DNA from: Desulfocicer vacuolatum DSM 3385
GTDB taxonomy: Bacteria > Desulfobacterota > Desulfobacteria > Desulfobacterales > Desulfobacteraceae
Assembly: GCF_900176365.1 (NCBI RefSeq)
Contig: NZ_FWXY01000001.1
Location: forward strand, 372,001 to 436,000
Reading direction: 5' to 3'
DNA length: 64,000 nt
The notes beneath the pieces were generated by a model that ran no database searches, was not told where the DNA came from, and saw only the letters and a list, made by a program, of their open reading frames with translations. This document shows, piece after piece, positions 18,511-28,454 of the stretch (positions within the stretch are counted from its first letter, which is position 1; the number at the start of each line of letters is the position of its first letter). The position numbers and the translations under genes were made by a program.

Positions 18511-18605
18511 TTTAATATAAACTGCCATGGACAAATCATATTGGGGTTCCAACGAAAATGGAACCCTAATTATTACAAGTCCTTGGCTGAAATTTTATAT
18601 AAAAT
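18511..18605 (+). repeat. Repeat family A copy, divergent
   Basis: It starts ATATAAACTGCCATGGACA and continues to AATTTTATATAAAATG. It matches the 42502 copy best (CATATTGGG, then CTAATTATTACA). An internal GGGGTTCC/GGAACCC hairpin is present. It fills the gap between the DUF2325 and dtxR-like genes; nothing else was seen there. Confidence 0.6.
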
Positions 18606-18804
18606 GATTAATGGAACATGGGCTTTGGACACAACCCACTCCACCGTGACACTGGGTAACACCATGACGACAGCCTTGTGTTGTAGCTATTGTTTAGAAC
18701 AAATCTTGCAGATCAAAGGCTGCACAAAAAATATTGTCAACGCAAAACAGAATTCAAACCAAAGCAGGGGCGTGATGAGCGCATCAGACAAATTAATACC
18801 CCGT

Positions 18805-19356
18805 TCAGGGCTTCACCTTAGACATGGTATCCACTTGATCTTGAATTTTGCATATTATTGTACCTGTGCGTTCACGGCACTTTTCAGGGCGGCATCCATG
18901 ATTCCGAAATTCTTGAAAAAAATCGAGCCACTCCTCCCCGGATCGGGGACATTTCTGGATAAAATCCATAAAATCGGCAAAGGCTTGCAAGGTTTCAGAA
19001 CTGAGAGTATGTTCCATCTTACAAGCTTCTTTGTCAGCATTCTTGTAATCCACATTCAAAATTTCACTCAAAAATTTAAAAAGCACCTCATGTCTGTGGC
19101 GCATCTCCTTACCTATTTTTCTCCCCTCTTTGGTCAATTCCACGTACTCATATTTTTCATAGTCCACCAATCCTTTGCTGCCAAGATTTTTCAACATACT
19201 GGTTACGGTGGGCATTTTGACGTCCATCTCTTTTGCTATATCTTTGACCCGCACCACTTTTTTTTTCATACCCAGATTAAAAATAGCTTCCAGGTAATCT
19301 TCCATAACTGAGGTCAATTTTTTCTTGGACTTGCCGGGTGCAGCTGCTGCCACCAT
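18805..19356 (-). CDS. DtxR/MntR-family metal-dependent repressor
   Basis: A 183-residue transcription factor. The N-terminal winged helix (about 15-75) has TSVMEDYLEAIFNLG, the recognition helix region KEMDVKMPTVTSMLKNLGSKGLVDYEKYEYVELTKEG split over it, and GRKIGKEMRHRHEVLFKFL leading into the metal-binding dimerisation domain with EACKMEHTLSSETLQAFADFM. Extra Cys residues occur near the end (CRPEKC). In this family Fe(II) or Mn(II) triggers DNA binding. Its place next to feoA/feoB suggests an iron sensor. A strong GGAGGG site supports the ATG. A TATCCAAC motif about 50 bp upstream could be autoregulatory. Confidence 0.9.
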   Translation of the reverse strand: MVAAAAPGKSKKKLTSVMEDYLEAIFNLGMKKKVVRVKDIAKEMDVKMPTVTSMLKNLGSKGLVDYEKYEYVELTKEGRKIGKEMRHRHEVLFKFLSEILNVDYKNADKEACKMEHTLSSETLQAFADFMDFIQKCPRSGEEWLDFFQEFRNHGCRPEKCRERTGTIICKIQDQVDTMSKVKP

Positions 19357-19404
19357 GCCGCCCTCCTATCAATATTAGAGTAATAAAATTATTTTTTATA
19401 CTAT

Positions 19405-19412
19405 TATCCAAC
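19405..19412 (-). promoter_or_regulatory. Variant metal-regulator half-site upstream of dtxR-like gene
   Basis: TATCCAAC, one base different from the motif found ahead of feoA and its neighbours, about 50 bp before the regulator start. It may mark autoregulation. Confidence 0.3.
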
Positions 19413-19560
19413 CGAGTGCCAATTGTCAAGCACTTTACCATTTTGATCCTTTATATGACCGCAAAAATACTTTACAATTTTTTGGGAAAAGCCCCTCCAA
19501 ATGGGGAAGAAGCACAGCCAGAAAATGAGCGGTCATGGAAAGCTTACATCAAACGGAATG

Positions 19561-19649
19561 GGCTTGGTCATAACGTCGGCCATTTTGTTATAAAATTTTG
19601 GTGTCAGAAATTAATACTTGTAATTACAACCTCTTGTAGCTAATAAAAT
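19561..19649 (+). repeat. ~89-bp direct repeat, left copy (flanks chemosensory operon)
   Basis: It begins GGCTTGGTCATAACGTCGGC and ends AATAAAAT; the other copy is at 30650-30738. The first 28 bases differ at one position and the rest is about two-thirds identical. It lies between the dtxR-like gene and the end of the chemosensory operon. Confidence 0.7.
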
Positions 19650-19731
19650 ATTATTATCTCTCCATAAAAAAGGAGTTCATCCGAATGGCCCGTTTTTGTA
19701 CACCCCAGATGTAAAGGCCTGATTGAGAAGT

Positions 19732-22047
19732 CTACTCATCTATAACCTTTCTAACAATTCTTGCCAGATCTTTTTTGGAGAATGGTTTCTGAATAAAGTT
19801 CACCCCTTCGTCAAGAACACCATGCCGGGCAATGGCATTACTTGTATAGCCGGACATGAAGATGCACTTGAGGTTCGGGTAAATGGATTGCAGACTGTTG
19901 GCCAGTTCAAGGCCGTTCATTTCAGGCATGATTACGTCCGTTAAGAGCAGATCTATTTTACCGGTATATTCTTCAGCCAGCCGGATTGCTCCCGCCGAAG
20001 TGTTTTGTGTCAACACAATATAACCCAATCCGTCAAGCATTTGTCGGGCAAGTTTCAGGATTGATCGATCATCTTCCACAATCAAGACAATTTCCCCATG
20101 ACCTGCCATGATCTCTTCTCTATTCTCCATTTGGATCTCAACAGCGTTGCCTTTATGCCGGGCCAGGTAGATCTTGACGGTCGTTCCTATACCGGGCTCA
20201 CTGTAGACGTTAATGAAACCGTTGTTTTGTTTTACAATACCGTACACCGTGGATAATCCAAGCCCAGTACCTTTATCCAAACCCTTTGTGGTGAAAAAGG
20301 GCTCAAAAATATTGTCCAATATTTTTTTATCAATGCCGCAACCATTGTCGCTTACAGCCAGCATAACAAACTCCCCTGGAATAAAACCGTGATGTTCCGC
20401 ACAATAAATCGCATCAAAAGATACTTTTTTTGTTTCTATGCTCACTTTGCCAACTCCGGAAATGGCGTCCCGGGCGTTAACACAAAGGTTGGCCAGGATC
20501 TGGTCGATCTGGGATGGGTCCATCTTAATGGGCCACATTGCAGCCCCCGGGCACCAGGACAAATCGATATCCTCACCGATAAGGCGCCGGAGCATCTTAA
20601 TCATACTATCCACACTCTTGTTAAGGTCAAGCACCTTTGGGGCAATGGTCTGCTTGCGGGCAAAGGCCAGCAACTGACGGGTAATGTCCGTTGCACGCTT
20701 TGCAGCCTTTAGGATTTCTTTGAGGTCCACACGCAATGGTTCGGTCAGATCCTTCTCCTCCATGGCCAGTTCGGTGAACCCCATGATAACGCTGAGTACA
20801 TTGTTGTAATCATGTGCCACCCCGCCTGCCAGACGTCCCACAGATTCCATCTTTTGAGCTTGGCGGAGTTGATCTTCGATGCTTTGACGCTTTTTTATCT
20901 GTTTATCTCTTTGCAACCTTGCATTCAGAAGGGGCGCAAGATGGCTGGCAATGGCCTCCATTAACCGAACATCGCTCTTATCATAGTCCGTCTCCTTATT
21001 GCCAACCAGCAGATTTCCAATGACTTCTCCATTGTAAATAATGGGAACACTCAGCGTTCTTGTTATTTGAATATGCCCTTCCGGCACCTGTGAGGGCTGG
21101 TTGGAATACAAGGATTTTCCCTCCATAAGAGATTGACCCCAGATCCCTGTCCATGACTTACGGGGAAATCTGATATCCTTGTCATGGACCTTGCACTCCT
21201 CCCATATATCCTTTGTCATGGAGGGGCAGACCAATGCCCCATCCTCGTCAATGTAACCCAAGATACCATACTTGCTGATTAAGGCCTTTAATACAATGTC
21301 TAAAAGGTCCTTGAAAACTTCGTCGTCAGGGGAAGTAATAAATACCCGGGAAATATGATTTTTAATGGCCAGCTCATTCTCGGAACGCCGCAACGCTTTT
21401 TCAATGCTTTTTCTCTCTTCGATTTCCTTTTGCAAATAAAGATTGGATTTTGACAGCTCGTGGGTTCGTTCCAATACCCGTTTTTCCAGTTCATCCTTGA
21501 TTTGCTCAAGTTCCAGGTTAGCCTTTTTAAAGTCATTATTTTTTTGAATGGCAGCTTCATAGGTGGAAAGCAAAAGATCAATCATCTGTATTCGTTCGGA
21601 AGATAAAAAATATTCTTTTTCCCTGAAAAATATTTTAACTCCCACCTGGGAAGTGACACATTTTCTCATCTCCATGTTTATAATTGTGTATTTGATTCGG
21701 GACAGCATTACTTTTTTATCAAAGGGTTTGATGATAAAATTATTGGCCCCGCAAACCAGTCCGTTGATAACGTCTTCCGGTTCGGAAAGACTTGTTAAAA
21801 GGATCACCGGGATATCTTTGAGCTCATCATTCTTCTTGACCTTTTCACAGAGTTCATACCCATTCATCCTTGGCATGACAATGTCGGATATAATTATGTC
21901 GGGCCTGAAATCACTCAACATGCCAAAAGCTTGTTCACCATCTTCAGCGATTAAAACATTGTATCCGTTCTGTTCCAGAAAATATTGAATCTCCATAGCC
22001 TGGGTGGGGCTGTCCTCTACTACCAATAAAGAGACATTATTTTTCAT
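19732..22047 (-). CDS. Hybrid REC-GAF-histidine kinase-REC protein
   Basis: The last gene of the chemosensory operon (771 residues, no membrane segment). The order is REC (about 1-125; ILIISDIVMPRMNGYEL with the acceptor Asp), coiled coil, GAF domain (about 255-385), HisKA (AGGVAHDYNNVLSVIMGFTE with the phospho-His), HATPase (NLCVNARDAI, DNGCGID, GTGLGLSTVYG), and a second REC (about 650-771; LLLTDVIMPEMNGLEL). In Wsp operons this position is taken by WspR, a REC-GGDEF enzyme; here the output is a kinase. Its first REC may accept phosphate from CheA. The ATG at 22047 has AAAGGAA upstream and starts at the REC. Confidence 0.9.
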   Translation of the reverse strand: MKNNVSLLVVEDSPTQAMEIQYFLEQNGYNVLIAEDGEQAFGMLSDFRPDIIISDIVMPRMNGYELCEKVKKNDELKDIPVILLTSLSEPEDVINGLVCGANNFIIKPFDKKVMLSRIKYTIINMEMRKCVTSQVGVKIFFREKEYFLSSERIQMIDLLLSTYEAAIQKNNDFKKANLELEQIKDELEKRVLERTHELSKSNLYLQKEIEERKSIEKALRRSENELAIKNHISRVFITSPDDEVFKDLLDIVLKALISKYGILGYIDEDGALVCPSMTKDIWEECKVHDKDIRFPRKSWTGIWGQSLMEGKSLYSNQPSQVPEGHIQITRTLSVPIIYNGEVIGNLLVGNKETDYDKSDVRLMEAIASHLAPLLNARLQRDKQIKKRQSIEDQLRQAQKMESVGRLAGGVAHDYNNVLSVIMGFTELAMEEKDLTEPLRVDLKEILKAAKRATDITRQLLAFARKQTIAPKVLDLNKSVDSMIKMLRRLIGEDIDLSWCPGAAMWPIKMDPSQIDQILANLCVNARDAISGVGKVSIETKKVSFDAIYCAEHHGFIPGEFVMLAVSDNGCGIDKKILDNIFEPFFTTKGLDKGTGLGLSTVYGIVKQNNGFINVYSEPGIGTTVKIYLARHKGNAVEIQMENREEIMAGHGEIVLIVEDDRSILKLARQMLDGLGYIVLTQNTSAGAIRLAEEYTGKIDLLLTDVIMPEMNGLELANSLQSIYPNLKCIFMSGYTSNAIARHGVLDEGVNFIQKPFSKKDLARIVRKVIDE

Positions 22048-22147
22048 AACTAATTCCTTTTTTGGAGGATCATATCGCTGTATTTTCATCAGGCATCAGA
22101 TAGTTTCTATTTGAAACTCATTTTTTAAAACCCGGGACAGAAACTCT

Positions 22148-23248
22148 TCAGCCGAATTTGCAGGTGATTTGATTTGCGTTTGCGTTTGCGTCCTTATTAA
22201 CCAAATCTATCAATACTTTGGCTATATTTTCCGGAGAAAGTTCATACATTACAGCATTACCTTTCATCGCCTCGCCCGCCATGCCGTGCACCAATGAACT
22301 GTCTTTATCCTGGGCAAAGGTAACTGCCCCTTTATCTTTCATAAATTTCAACCCGTCAGCCCCATCTTTCCCCATGCCCGTAAGCAGAATGCCTGCCGCA
22401 GATGGCCCATATACCTTTGCGACACTTCGAAATAAAAAAGAGATGGAGGGGCGGGAGCTGTTTTCCGGCTTGGCTTTGCTCAAGAGTATCCTCTTTGAGT
22501 GCTGAACTCCCATGTGGTAACCGTCCGGTGCAAAATAGACATGGCCCGGAAGTAAAATCTCTCCGTGGGAGGCAAGGTGAATGGCACAACCCGTGGTCTG
22601 GCCAAGCCAATTTATCAAGCAGTCTATGAAGCCTCTTGATATGTGCTGGACAATCAATATGGGTATGGGAAAAGTGTCAGGTATTTTTAAAAGAATTTCT
22701 TTTAATACAGGAGGTCCGCCTGCGGACGCGCCCATGGCTATAATGCCTATGTCAGCAGATCTTGCCACAGACCCGCCCCCAGGTACTCTCGGCATTGGCT
22801 GCCTTGGCTTTTTTGTCATATCCGTTACGTGTTTATGACGCTTGACCATGGTTATTTCCGACATCAGCTTTACATTTTGAAGCAATTCTTCATAATCACG
22901 CTCATGGTCCGGGTGGTTTACCCCCCATGGTTTATTTAAAATGCTGACCGCACCCGCTTCCATGGCGCGAAATATCACAGCAGTCTCTTTAACATCGTGA
23001 ATTGCACTCATAATAATGATGGGCACGGGATTGTTTTCCATAATTATGCGGGTTGCCTCGAAACCATTCATTTTGGGCATATGAATGTCCATTAAGATCA
23101 CATCTGGATGCTTTTTTTTTGATAATGCCACCGCCTCTTTGCCGTTTTCGGCAATTCCCACGATGGTGGTTTCATCGTCTGAATCCAGTAGATATTTCAG
23201 ATATTCCATGGTTGTATGCGAATCATCGGCTATTAAAACTTTAATCAT
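22148..23248 (-). CDS. cheB: Chemotaxis response regulator protein-glutamate methylesterase
   Basis: CheB (366 residues), which removes methyl groups from receptor glutamates when phosphorylated. The REC domain (about 1-125) has VLIADDSHT, VILMDIHMPKMNG and a Lys in LNKPWG. The methylesterase domain (about 170-355) shows the Ser site GASAGGPPVLKEIL, the His site VQHISRGF and the Asp site TGMGKDGADGL. It corresponds to WspF in Wsp systems and lies directly after the CheA gene. Confidence 0.93.
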   Translation of the reverse strand: MIKVLIADDSHTTMEYLKYLLDSDDETTIVGIAENGKEAVALSKKKHPDVILMDIHMPKMNGFEATRIIMENNPVPIIIMSAIHDVKETAVIFRAMEAGAVSILNKPWGVNHPDHERDYEELLQNVKLMSEITMVKRHKHVTDMTKKPRQPMPRVPGGGSVARSADIGIIAMGASAGGPPVLKEILLKIPDTFPIPILIVQHISRGFIDCLINWLGQTTGCAIHLASHGEILLPGHVYFAPDGYHMGVQHSKRILLSKAKPENSSRPSISFLFRSVAKVYGPSAAGILLTGMGKDGADGLKFMKDKGAVTFAQDKDSSLVHGMAGEAMKGNAVMYELSPENIAKVLIDLVNKDANANANQITCKFG

Positions 23249-23264
23249 GGTAATTTCCTGACTG

Positions 23265-25619
23265 CTAAATATATTTTTGAACTACTTCCAATAGGTTGCT
23301 CTGGTCAAAGCTGCTTTTAACAATGTATGCGTTGGCACCAACATCAATTCCCCGCTCACGATCTTCCCGGGAATGAAGCGCCGTCACCAGTATTACGGGT
23401 AAATCGCCAAGCGTTTTATCTTTACGAATTTTTTCGGTGAGAACAAATCCGTTCATCCTTGGCATGTCAACATCAGATACTAACAAGTTATATTTTGTTT
23501 GCTTGAGCTCTGTTAAGGCTTCAAGGCCGTCAATTACTGTTTTTACCCGGTACCCTGCTGACTCCAAAATGGTTTTCAAGAGCATGCGTGAAGTAATGGA
23601 ATCCTCGGCAACCAACACAGATATCTGTGCTGCTTTCTTGCCAACGGCACCCCTTGCAACCATGGGCCTCACGTGCATTGCAGATTTTATCAAATCCGTA
23701 ACATTCAAAATGGATACCACCTTCCTGTTTCCCAGAACCGTTGCGCCGTATATGTTCCTGACCCGGGAGAGCTGATTTCCAAGACTCTTAAACAAAATCT
23801 CTTCCTCATCCAGGACATTGTCCAGGCTGAATGCAATCCGTTTTTCCCGGGTTCCCAGAACCAGGGCCGGAATTTTAGATGCAAATGTTTGTTCCTTAGG
23901 CGGAATTTCCAGGACGTCGTCAAGGCGAACCAAAGGAATTCTATGTCCGTTTAAGGGAATGGTCTTTCTGTTTTCAACGGTTTTAACATCATCCGGATTG
24001 ATTCTCACCACCTGGTTAACACTTGCCGTGGGCACAACAAACTGCTGATTGCCTGCCTCCACCAGAACGCCTCTAAAGGTGGCAAGGGTTATGGGAAGAA
24101 GCGCCCGGATTATCGTCCCTTGACCCAAACGGCTTTCAATAGACACCTTTCCGCCAAGCCGTTCAATTTTCTCACGCACAATGGCCATACCCAGGCCCCT
24201 TCCGGAAATGTCCGTTACTATTGAACTTGTGGTCACCTCTGATTGAAAAATAAGATCAAAGACCTCCTTGTCAGAAAGTCCGCTTGCCTCCTGCCTGGAT
24301 ACAACGTTTTTCTCAATGGCCGCTTCTTTTACTTTTTCTAAGTCAATTCCCGCGCCATCATCAGAGATGGAAATCTCTATCCTGTCACCGTTCACCTGGC
24401 TGACCATGACCTTAATAGTTCCCATTGGCGGCTTTTGATTTTTTTTTCTCAACGCCTGTTTTTCAATTCCGTGATCCACACAGTTGCGCAATACATGTAT
24501 GAGCGGATCTTTCATCTCTTCCAGGATTTTCCTGTCAATTTCAATCTCTCCTCCCTCCATTGATACCTTGACGTTTTTCCCTTGATCCCGGGAAAGATCC
24601 CGCACTATTTTGGGAATAATCTCAAGAAAAGTTGAAAAAGGCAACATCAACACATCTTTCATATCTTTGAGCAACCTCTCCACCAGCTCACTGATCACCC
24701 GCTTATCCCGGTGCGCTGACCTGACAAGGGAAATGAGCCTGGATTCAAATATTCTGGATTGATCCTGGTTGGACGCCACAAGCGCCATCAACTTGGATAC
24801 AGAGTTCAAAGCTGATCTCTCCCGGTTACCTGATTCTCCTTTTTTTTTAATAATCTGTGTTAAAATACGCGTAGTATCGGCAACCCTGCCCCACTCCTTC
24901 TGCAATAACTCCAGCATTTCAATGATGTGCTCAAGTTCGTTCTTGTGCTGATTTGCCAGAAGTTTTACCTGAAGCATTTCCTCGGCTTGCAGCATGAGCA
25001 GATCCAATTTTTTTAACGACACCCTTACCGTTTGCGTCTTATCTTTGGAGCGATCCGACTTTGTTAAAGTATCTTCAGCAAATTCTTTGGGGGGAGGAAT
25101 TTCTTTTTTATGACTTTCTTCTTCTTTAATGATCGCAATCGCTTCTTTCACAGGCTCTGGTTTTTTTTTAACAAATTTAGTTTTCCCCGGGCTTTCCCCT
25201 GAACTGAGCGCATTGATTTGTTCCACAATTTCACAAACCTGATTTTTATGATCACTTGGCTGATTATTGCCAAGCGTGTCAGCAAAATCAGCCAATGTGT
25301 CGGTTGCGTGATGGAGCACATCCATCATTTCAGGCATAATTTTAATTTGTTTTCTTTTCAACGCTGAAAAAACATTCTCAAGGGCTTTTATGATTTTTTC
25401 TATCTCCCTCAGACCGGCCGAGCGGGAGGCACCTTTCAGGCTGTGGACCTGTCGGAACATGGATTCAATCACCTCATCGCAGCCGTCACCGCCAGGATTT
25501 TTTTCCAGCTTGATCAGATCAGAACTCAGCTCTCTAAGGCGTTCTTTGGCTTCTGTTTTAAATGCCGCCTGGAGCTTTCTTATCAAATCAACATTATTCA
25601 TGGGGTTTCCCCGTTTCAT
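23265..25619 (-). CDS. cheA: Hybrid chemotaxis kinase CheA with C-terminal receiver
   Basis: CheA-REC kinase (784 residues) of WspE type. The N-terminal Hpt has the phospho-His in [14 protein letters not shown]. Then come a P2-less linker, dimerisation helices, an HATPase ([35 protein letters not shown]), a CheW-like P5 (about 520-650) and a REC (about 665-784; [14 protein letters not shown]). The ATG at 25619 overlaps the MCP stop as ATGA; an ATG at 25601 with GGGGAA just upstream is an equally good start. The fused receiver may act as a phosphate sink or an extra output. Confidence 0.93.
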   Translation of the reverse strand: MKRGNPMNNVDLIRKLQAAFKTEAKERLRELSSDLIKLEKNPGGDGCDEVIESMFRQVHSLKGASRSAGLREIEKIIKALENVFSALKRKQIKIMPEMMDVLHHATDTLADFADTLGNNQPSDHKNQVCEIVEQINALSSGESPGKTKFVKKKPEPVKEAIAIIKEEESHKKEIPPPKEFAEDTLTKSDRSKDKTQTVRVSLKKLDLLMLQAEEMLQVKLLANQHKNELEHIIEMLELLQKEWGRVADTTRILTQIIKKKGESGNRERSALNSVSKLMALVASNQDQSRIFESRLISLVRSAHRDKRVISELVERLLKDMKDVLMLPFSTFLEIIPKIVRDLSRDQGKNVKVSMEGGEIEIDRKILEEMKDPLIHVLRNCVDHGIEKQALRKKNQKPPMGTIKVMVSQVNGDRIEISISDDGAGIDLEKVKEAAIEKNVVSRQEASGLSDKEVFDLIFQSEVTTSSIVTDISGRGLGMAIVREKIERLGGKVSIESRLGQGTIIRALLPITLATFRGVLVEAGNQQFVVPTASVNQVVRINPDDVKTVENRKTIPLNGHRIPLVRLDDVLEIPPKEQTFASKIPALVLGTREKRIAFSLDNVLDEEEILFKSLGNQLSRVRNIYGATVLGNRKVVSILNVTDLIKSAMHVRPMVARGAVGKKAAQISVLVAEDSITSRMLLKTILESAGYRVKTVIDGLEALTELKQTKYNLLVSDVDMPRMNGFVLTEKIRKDKTLGDLPVILVTALHSREDRERGIDVGANAYIVKSSFDQSNLLEVVQKYI

Positions 25620-27799
25620 GCGGTAACTTTATACCATTCCATTACCTGTTTTAGTTTCTGGCCCAGCTCGCTCAAATTCTGGACCGCTGTTTCAAGCTGC
25701 CTGGTGCCAGCGTCATTTTGGGCGCAGGCCTCTTTTATGTCCATCATTATCGTTCCTACCTGGTCCATCCCCACCAATTGCTGCTGGCTGGACGCCGCAA
25801 TCTGAATCGCTGCCTGAGTCGCTTCGGTGATACTGGTGGTGAGAGTAGAGATCGCCCCCCCTGACTGCTTGGCCTGCTTCACTCCCGCTTCAACAGTCTT
25901 ACTGCCCTCTTCGGTCACCATGACCGCCTTTCCTGTGGCCCTTTGAATCTCATTGAGTATGGCTCGCACCCTTTTTGTTCCCTGCTTGGATTGTTTTGCC
26001 AAATCCTTGATTTCCTGGGCCACAACGGAAAACCCCTTGCCCATTTCACCGGCCTTAACCGCTTCAATGGAGGCGTTAACCGACAGCAGGTTTGCCTGCT
26101 CGGCAATGTCGTCCACCGTGGCGATAATTTCCCCGATGGCCTGGCTCTGCTCGCTCAAAATCACAATGGATTCAGCAATGGAAGTCATTTGGATTTTTAT
26201 CCGACCCATTCCCTCAATGGCTTCATCTGTGGCCTTTTTACCGTCAATAGATATTTGCTGGGCCTTTTGTGCGCCCTCGGAAACGGCCTTTGATTTTTTA
26301 CTGGTGAGATCCGCAGTCTGTCTTACCTCTTCCACTGTGGTGGTGGTTTCATTGGCAGAGGTTGCCGTCTCAGACACACTGGCGGCAAGCTGGGTGACCG
26401 TGGTGGCAATTTCAGAAGTGGAAGAGGACAAAACATTAACCGCTTCCTTTAATGCGCCGGTCTGTTCCTGAAGGTTCCGGGTCATGGCGGCCAGGGCATT
26501 TCCCAACACATCTTTTGTTGATTTGGGTATCACTTCAATATTCAAATTGCCTTGGGATATCTTCTGGGCCACGTCAGCCTGCTCCTGAAGATTCTTGATC
26601 ATGGCCACAAGGGCATTTCCCAGCACATCCTTTGTTGATTTGGGTATCACTTCAATGTTCAAATCGCCCTGGGATATTTTTTGGGCCACCACAGCCTGTT
26701 CCTGCATACTTTCCTTCATATTTCTAAAGGCATCTGCCAGTTGCCCGATTTCATCTTTTTGTACAATTTCCACCTCATGGCCAAGGTCGCCGCTGGAGAT
26801 TTCTTTTGCGATCACCGTGATCCGGTCGATGGGAACAGTGATGGCTCTGATAATTGCAAATGAAATGAATACTCCTAAAACAATGATGGCAATTGTGCCG
26901 CCTAACATCAGATTGATTGACAAATTCATCTCGTTTAACATCTTAGCCTTCTGGTCAGTTCTTGCATCACCACAAGTATTTTCCACGGATCTTGCAGCTT
27001 CCACCATTTTTTCCAAATTTACGTTGAGCCCGTTATTCAGTTCATTGTAGGTGAGAAATGCCTTTTGATAACTCTCGGCATCAACAATAATTTGCTGGGC
27101 CATTTTCTTATTTTCTTCCTTAGTGAAATGATTTTTAAGATCATTTGCCTGGTTGATGATCTTTTTTATATTTTTAGTCACCTGCTGAGACGATACTATA
27201 TCGTTGCGCAAAATAAAATTTTTCTCATCCTGTCTGCATTCAAGCATCCACTTGATCATCCGGTTGGCAGCATCCGCCTTATTCAACTTATCGTCCAGGT
27301 CAGCCTCGTTTGCATTTTGTGTGCGTAACTGGGTGTACTCTTTTTTTTCGTTTTGTCTTAATGCAATGGCTATTTTCTCAAGTTCACGGGCCACCCTGAC
27401 CATATTGGCTTCTTGTTCTTTCTGCTTTACTTCAATATCCAGGTATTCATAAAAGGAATTGGCATAATCATCTACGGCAGTTGCCACGTCATCCATCTGG
27501 ATTTTGTTGACATCCTGTGTAAATTTTGTCTTGGTCTCCCTGACCTGTTTTCTCATCTCCTCCAGTTTAGCAAGGACATCATCTGAGTGCTGCTGATCCT
27601 GTCTCAGGATATAGTTCTTTTCTGATCTGCGCACCTCAAGAATATATTTGACCAGACGGTTGACGTCGTCCGCCTTGCCAACCCGGTCCTTCACGGCAAT
27701 CAGTCCGGAAGACCCTAAATACGCCACCCCCGCCGCCAGAAGCATAATAACGAAAAAACCAAATCCGATTTTCATGCTTATTTTCATGTTTTTGAGCAT
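25616..27799 (-). CDS. Methyl-accepting chemotaxis protein with helical bimodular sensor
   Basis: A membrane chemoreceptor of 727 residues. TM1 is at about 10-30, and a long periplasmic helical bundle (about 35-290) has two similar halves, each with (R/Q)xEKN(Y/F)ILR, which points to an HBM-type sensor. TM2 is at about 296-318, followed by HAMP and then two near-identical 39-residue modules (about 367-405 and 406-444, each with AQKISQG(D/N)LNIEV). The signalling domain follows, with the hairpin tip [21 protein letters not shown] split by [15 protein letters not shown]. No C-terminal tethering pentapeptide is present, which fits CheR being delivered by its own TPR domain. HBM sensors known elsewhere bind small acids; the ligand here is unknown. 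Confidence 0.93.
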   Translation of the reverse strand: MLKNMKISMKIGFGFFVIMLLAAGVAYLGSSGLIAVKDRVGKADDVNRLVKYILEVRRSEKNYILRQDQQHSDDVLAKLEEMRKQVRETKTKFTQDVNKIQMDDVATAVDDYANSFYEYLDIEVKQKEQEANMVRVARELEKIAIALRQNEKKEYTQLRTQNANEADLDDKLNKADAANRMIKWMLECRQDEKNFILRNDIVSSQQVTKNIKKIINQANDLKNHFTKEENKKMAQQIIVDAESYQKAFLTYNELNNGLNVNLEKMVEAARSVENTCGDARTDQKAKMLNEMNLSINLMLGGTIAIIVLGVFISFAIIRAITVPIDRITVIAKEISSGDLGHEVEIVQKDEIGQLADAFRNMKESMQEQAVVAQKISQGDLNIEVIPKSTKDVLGNALVAMIKNLQEQADVAQKISQGNLNIEVIPKSTKDVLGNALAAMTRNLQEQTGALKEAVNVLSSSTSEIATTVTQLAASVSETATSANETTTTVEEVRQTADLTSKKSKAVSEGAQKAQQISIDGKKATDEAIEGMGRIKIQMTSIAESIVILSEQSQAIGEIIATVDDIAEQANLLSVNASIEAVKAGEMGKGFSVVAQEIKDLAKQSKQGTKRVRAILNEIQRATGKAVMVTEEGSKTVEAGVKQAKQSGGAISTLTTSITEATQAAIQIAASSQQQLVGMDQVGTIMMDIKEACAQNDAGTRQLETAVQNLSELGQKLKQVMEWYKVTA

Positions 27800-27830
27800 T
27801 TGCGCCTCTCCATTTAAAAATATTTAACAC

Positions 27831-28454
27831 TTAATTTCCAACCTCTTCGTGTACGATTATTTTGGGGTCAGATATGATTTTTGCCGCATCAAGAACAATA
27901 GTGCTATCCTCTAAAACTCCCTTGAGATAGGCCTTGCGCTTTCCGGTTAAAGTTGGCAGCGGGGGATTAATTTCATCTGTCCGAATGAATCGAACGCCTA
28001 TGATGCTATCTGATAAAATACCGAATTTATTAAATTCTGAATTTATGACGATAATTTTATTCAAATCAGCAATTCCCTTGTCGGGCAGATCAAAGAATTT
28101 TTTGAAGTCTAAAATTGAAAGAATGCTTCCGCGCAGATTGATGACCCCCAAAACAAAGTCCGGCGTGCACGGTATGGGGGTAAATTCTTTTAACGGATAA
28201 ACCTCGCTGATGTATTTGGATTCAATCACATAATTTTCATGCGCCAGAACAAATTCCACCATTGAAATCTGCTCATCTTTTTCCACAATGGAGCTTGACT
28301 CCCTGGAAAGCAGTAAAGCCCTTTTTTTAAGAATTTTGATCTTTTCCTCCGGGTTCGATGATACCCCTTGTTCAATGGCGGCTTTTGACACTTCCAGGCG
28401 ACGGTGGACCCGGTCCCAGTCTATTTGTTTAAAAATTCTCCCATTATCAGTCAT
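27831..28454 (-). CDS. cheW: CheW-like coupling protein with N-terminal extension
   Basis: A coupling protein (207 residues) that links the receptor array to CheA. About 65 N-terminal residues form a charged helical extension, and the CheW domain (about 66-200) has FVLAHENYVIESKYISEVYP, GVINLRGSILSILDFKKFF and VRFIRTDEI. The extension matches the WspD-type CheW. It overlaps the CheR stop by 8 bp, and the MCP gene follows 31 bp later. Confidence 0.88.
   Translation of the reverse strand: MTDNGRIFKQIDWDRVHRRLEVSKAAIEQGVSSNPEEKIKILKKRALLLSRESSSIVEKDEQISMVEFVLAHENYVIESKYISEVYPLKEFTPIPCTPDFVLGVINLRGSILSILDFKKFFDLPDKGIADLNKIIVINSEFNKFGILSDSIIGVRFIRTDEINPPLPTLTGKRKAYLKGVLEDSTIVLDAAKIISDPKIIVHEEVGN

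Noticed and set aside
18541-19311. 256-codon plus-strand frame
   Set aside because: It lies mostly antisense to the DtxR-family gene, begins inside a family A repeat and has no ribosome site or known domain.
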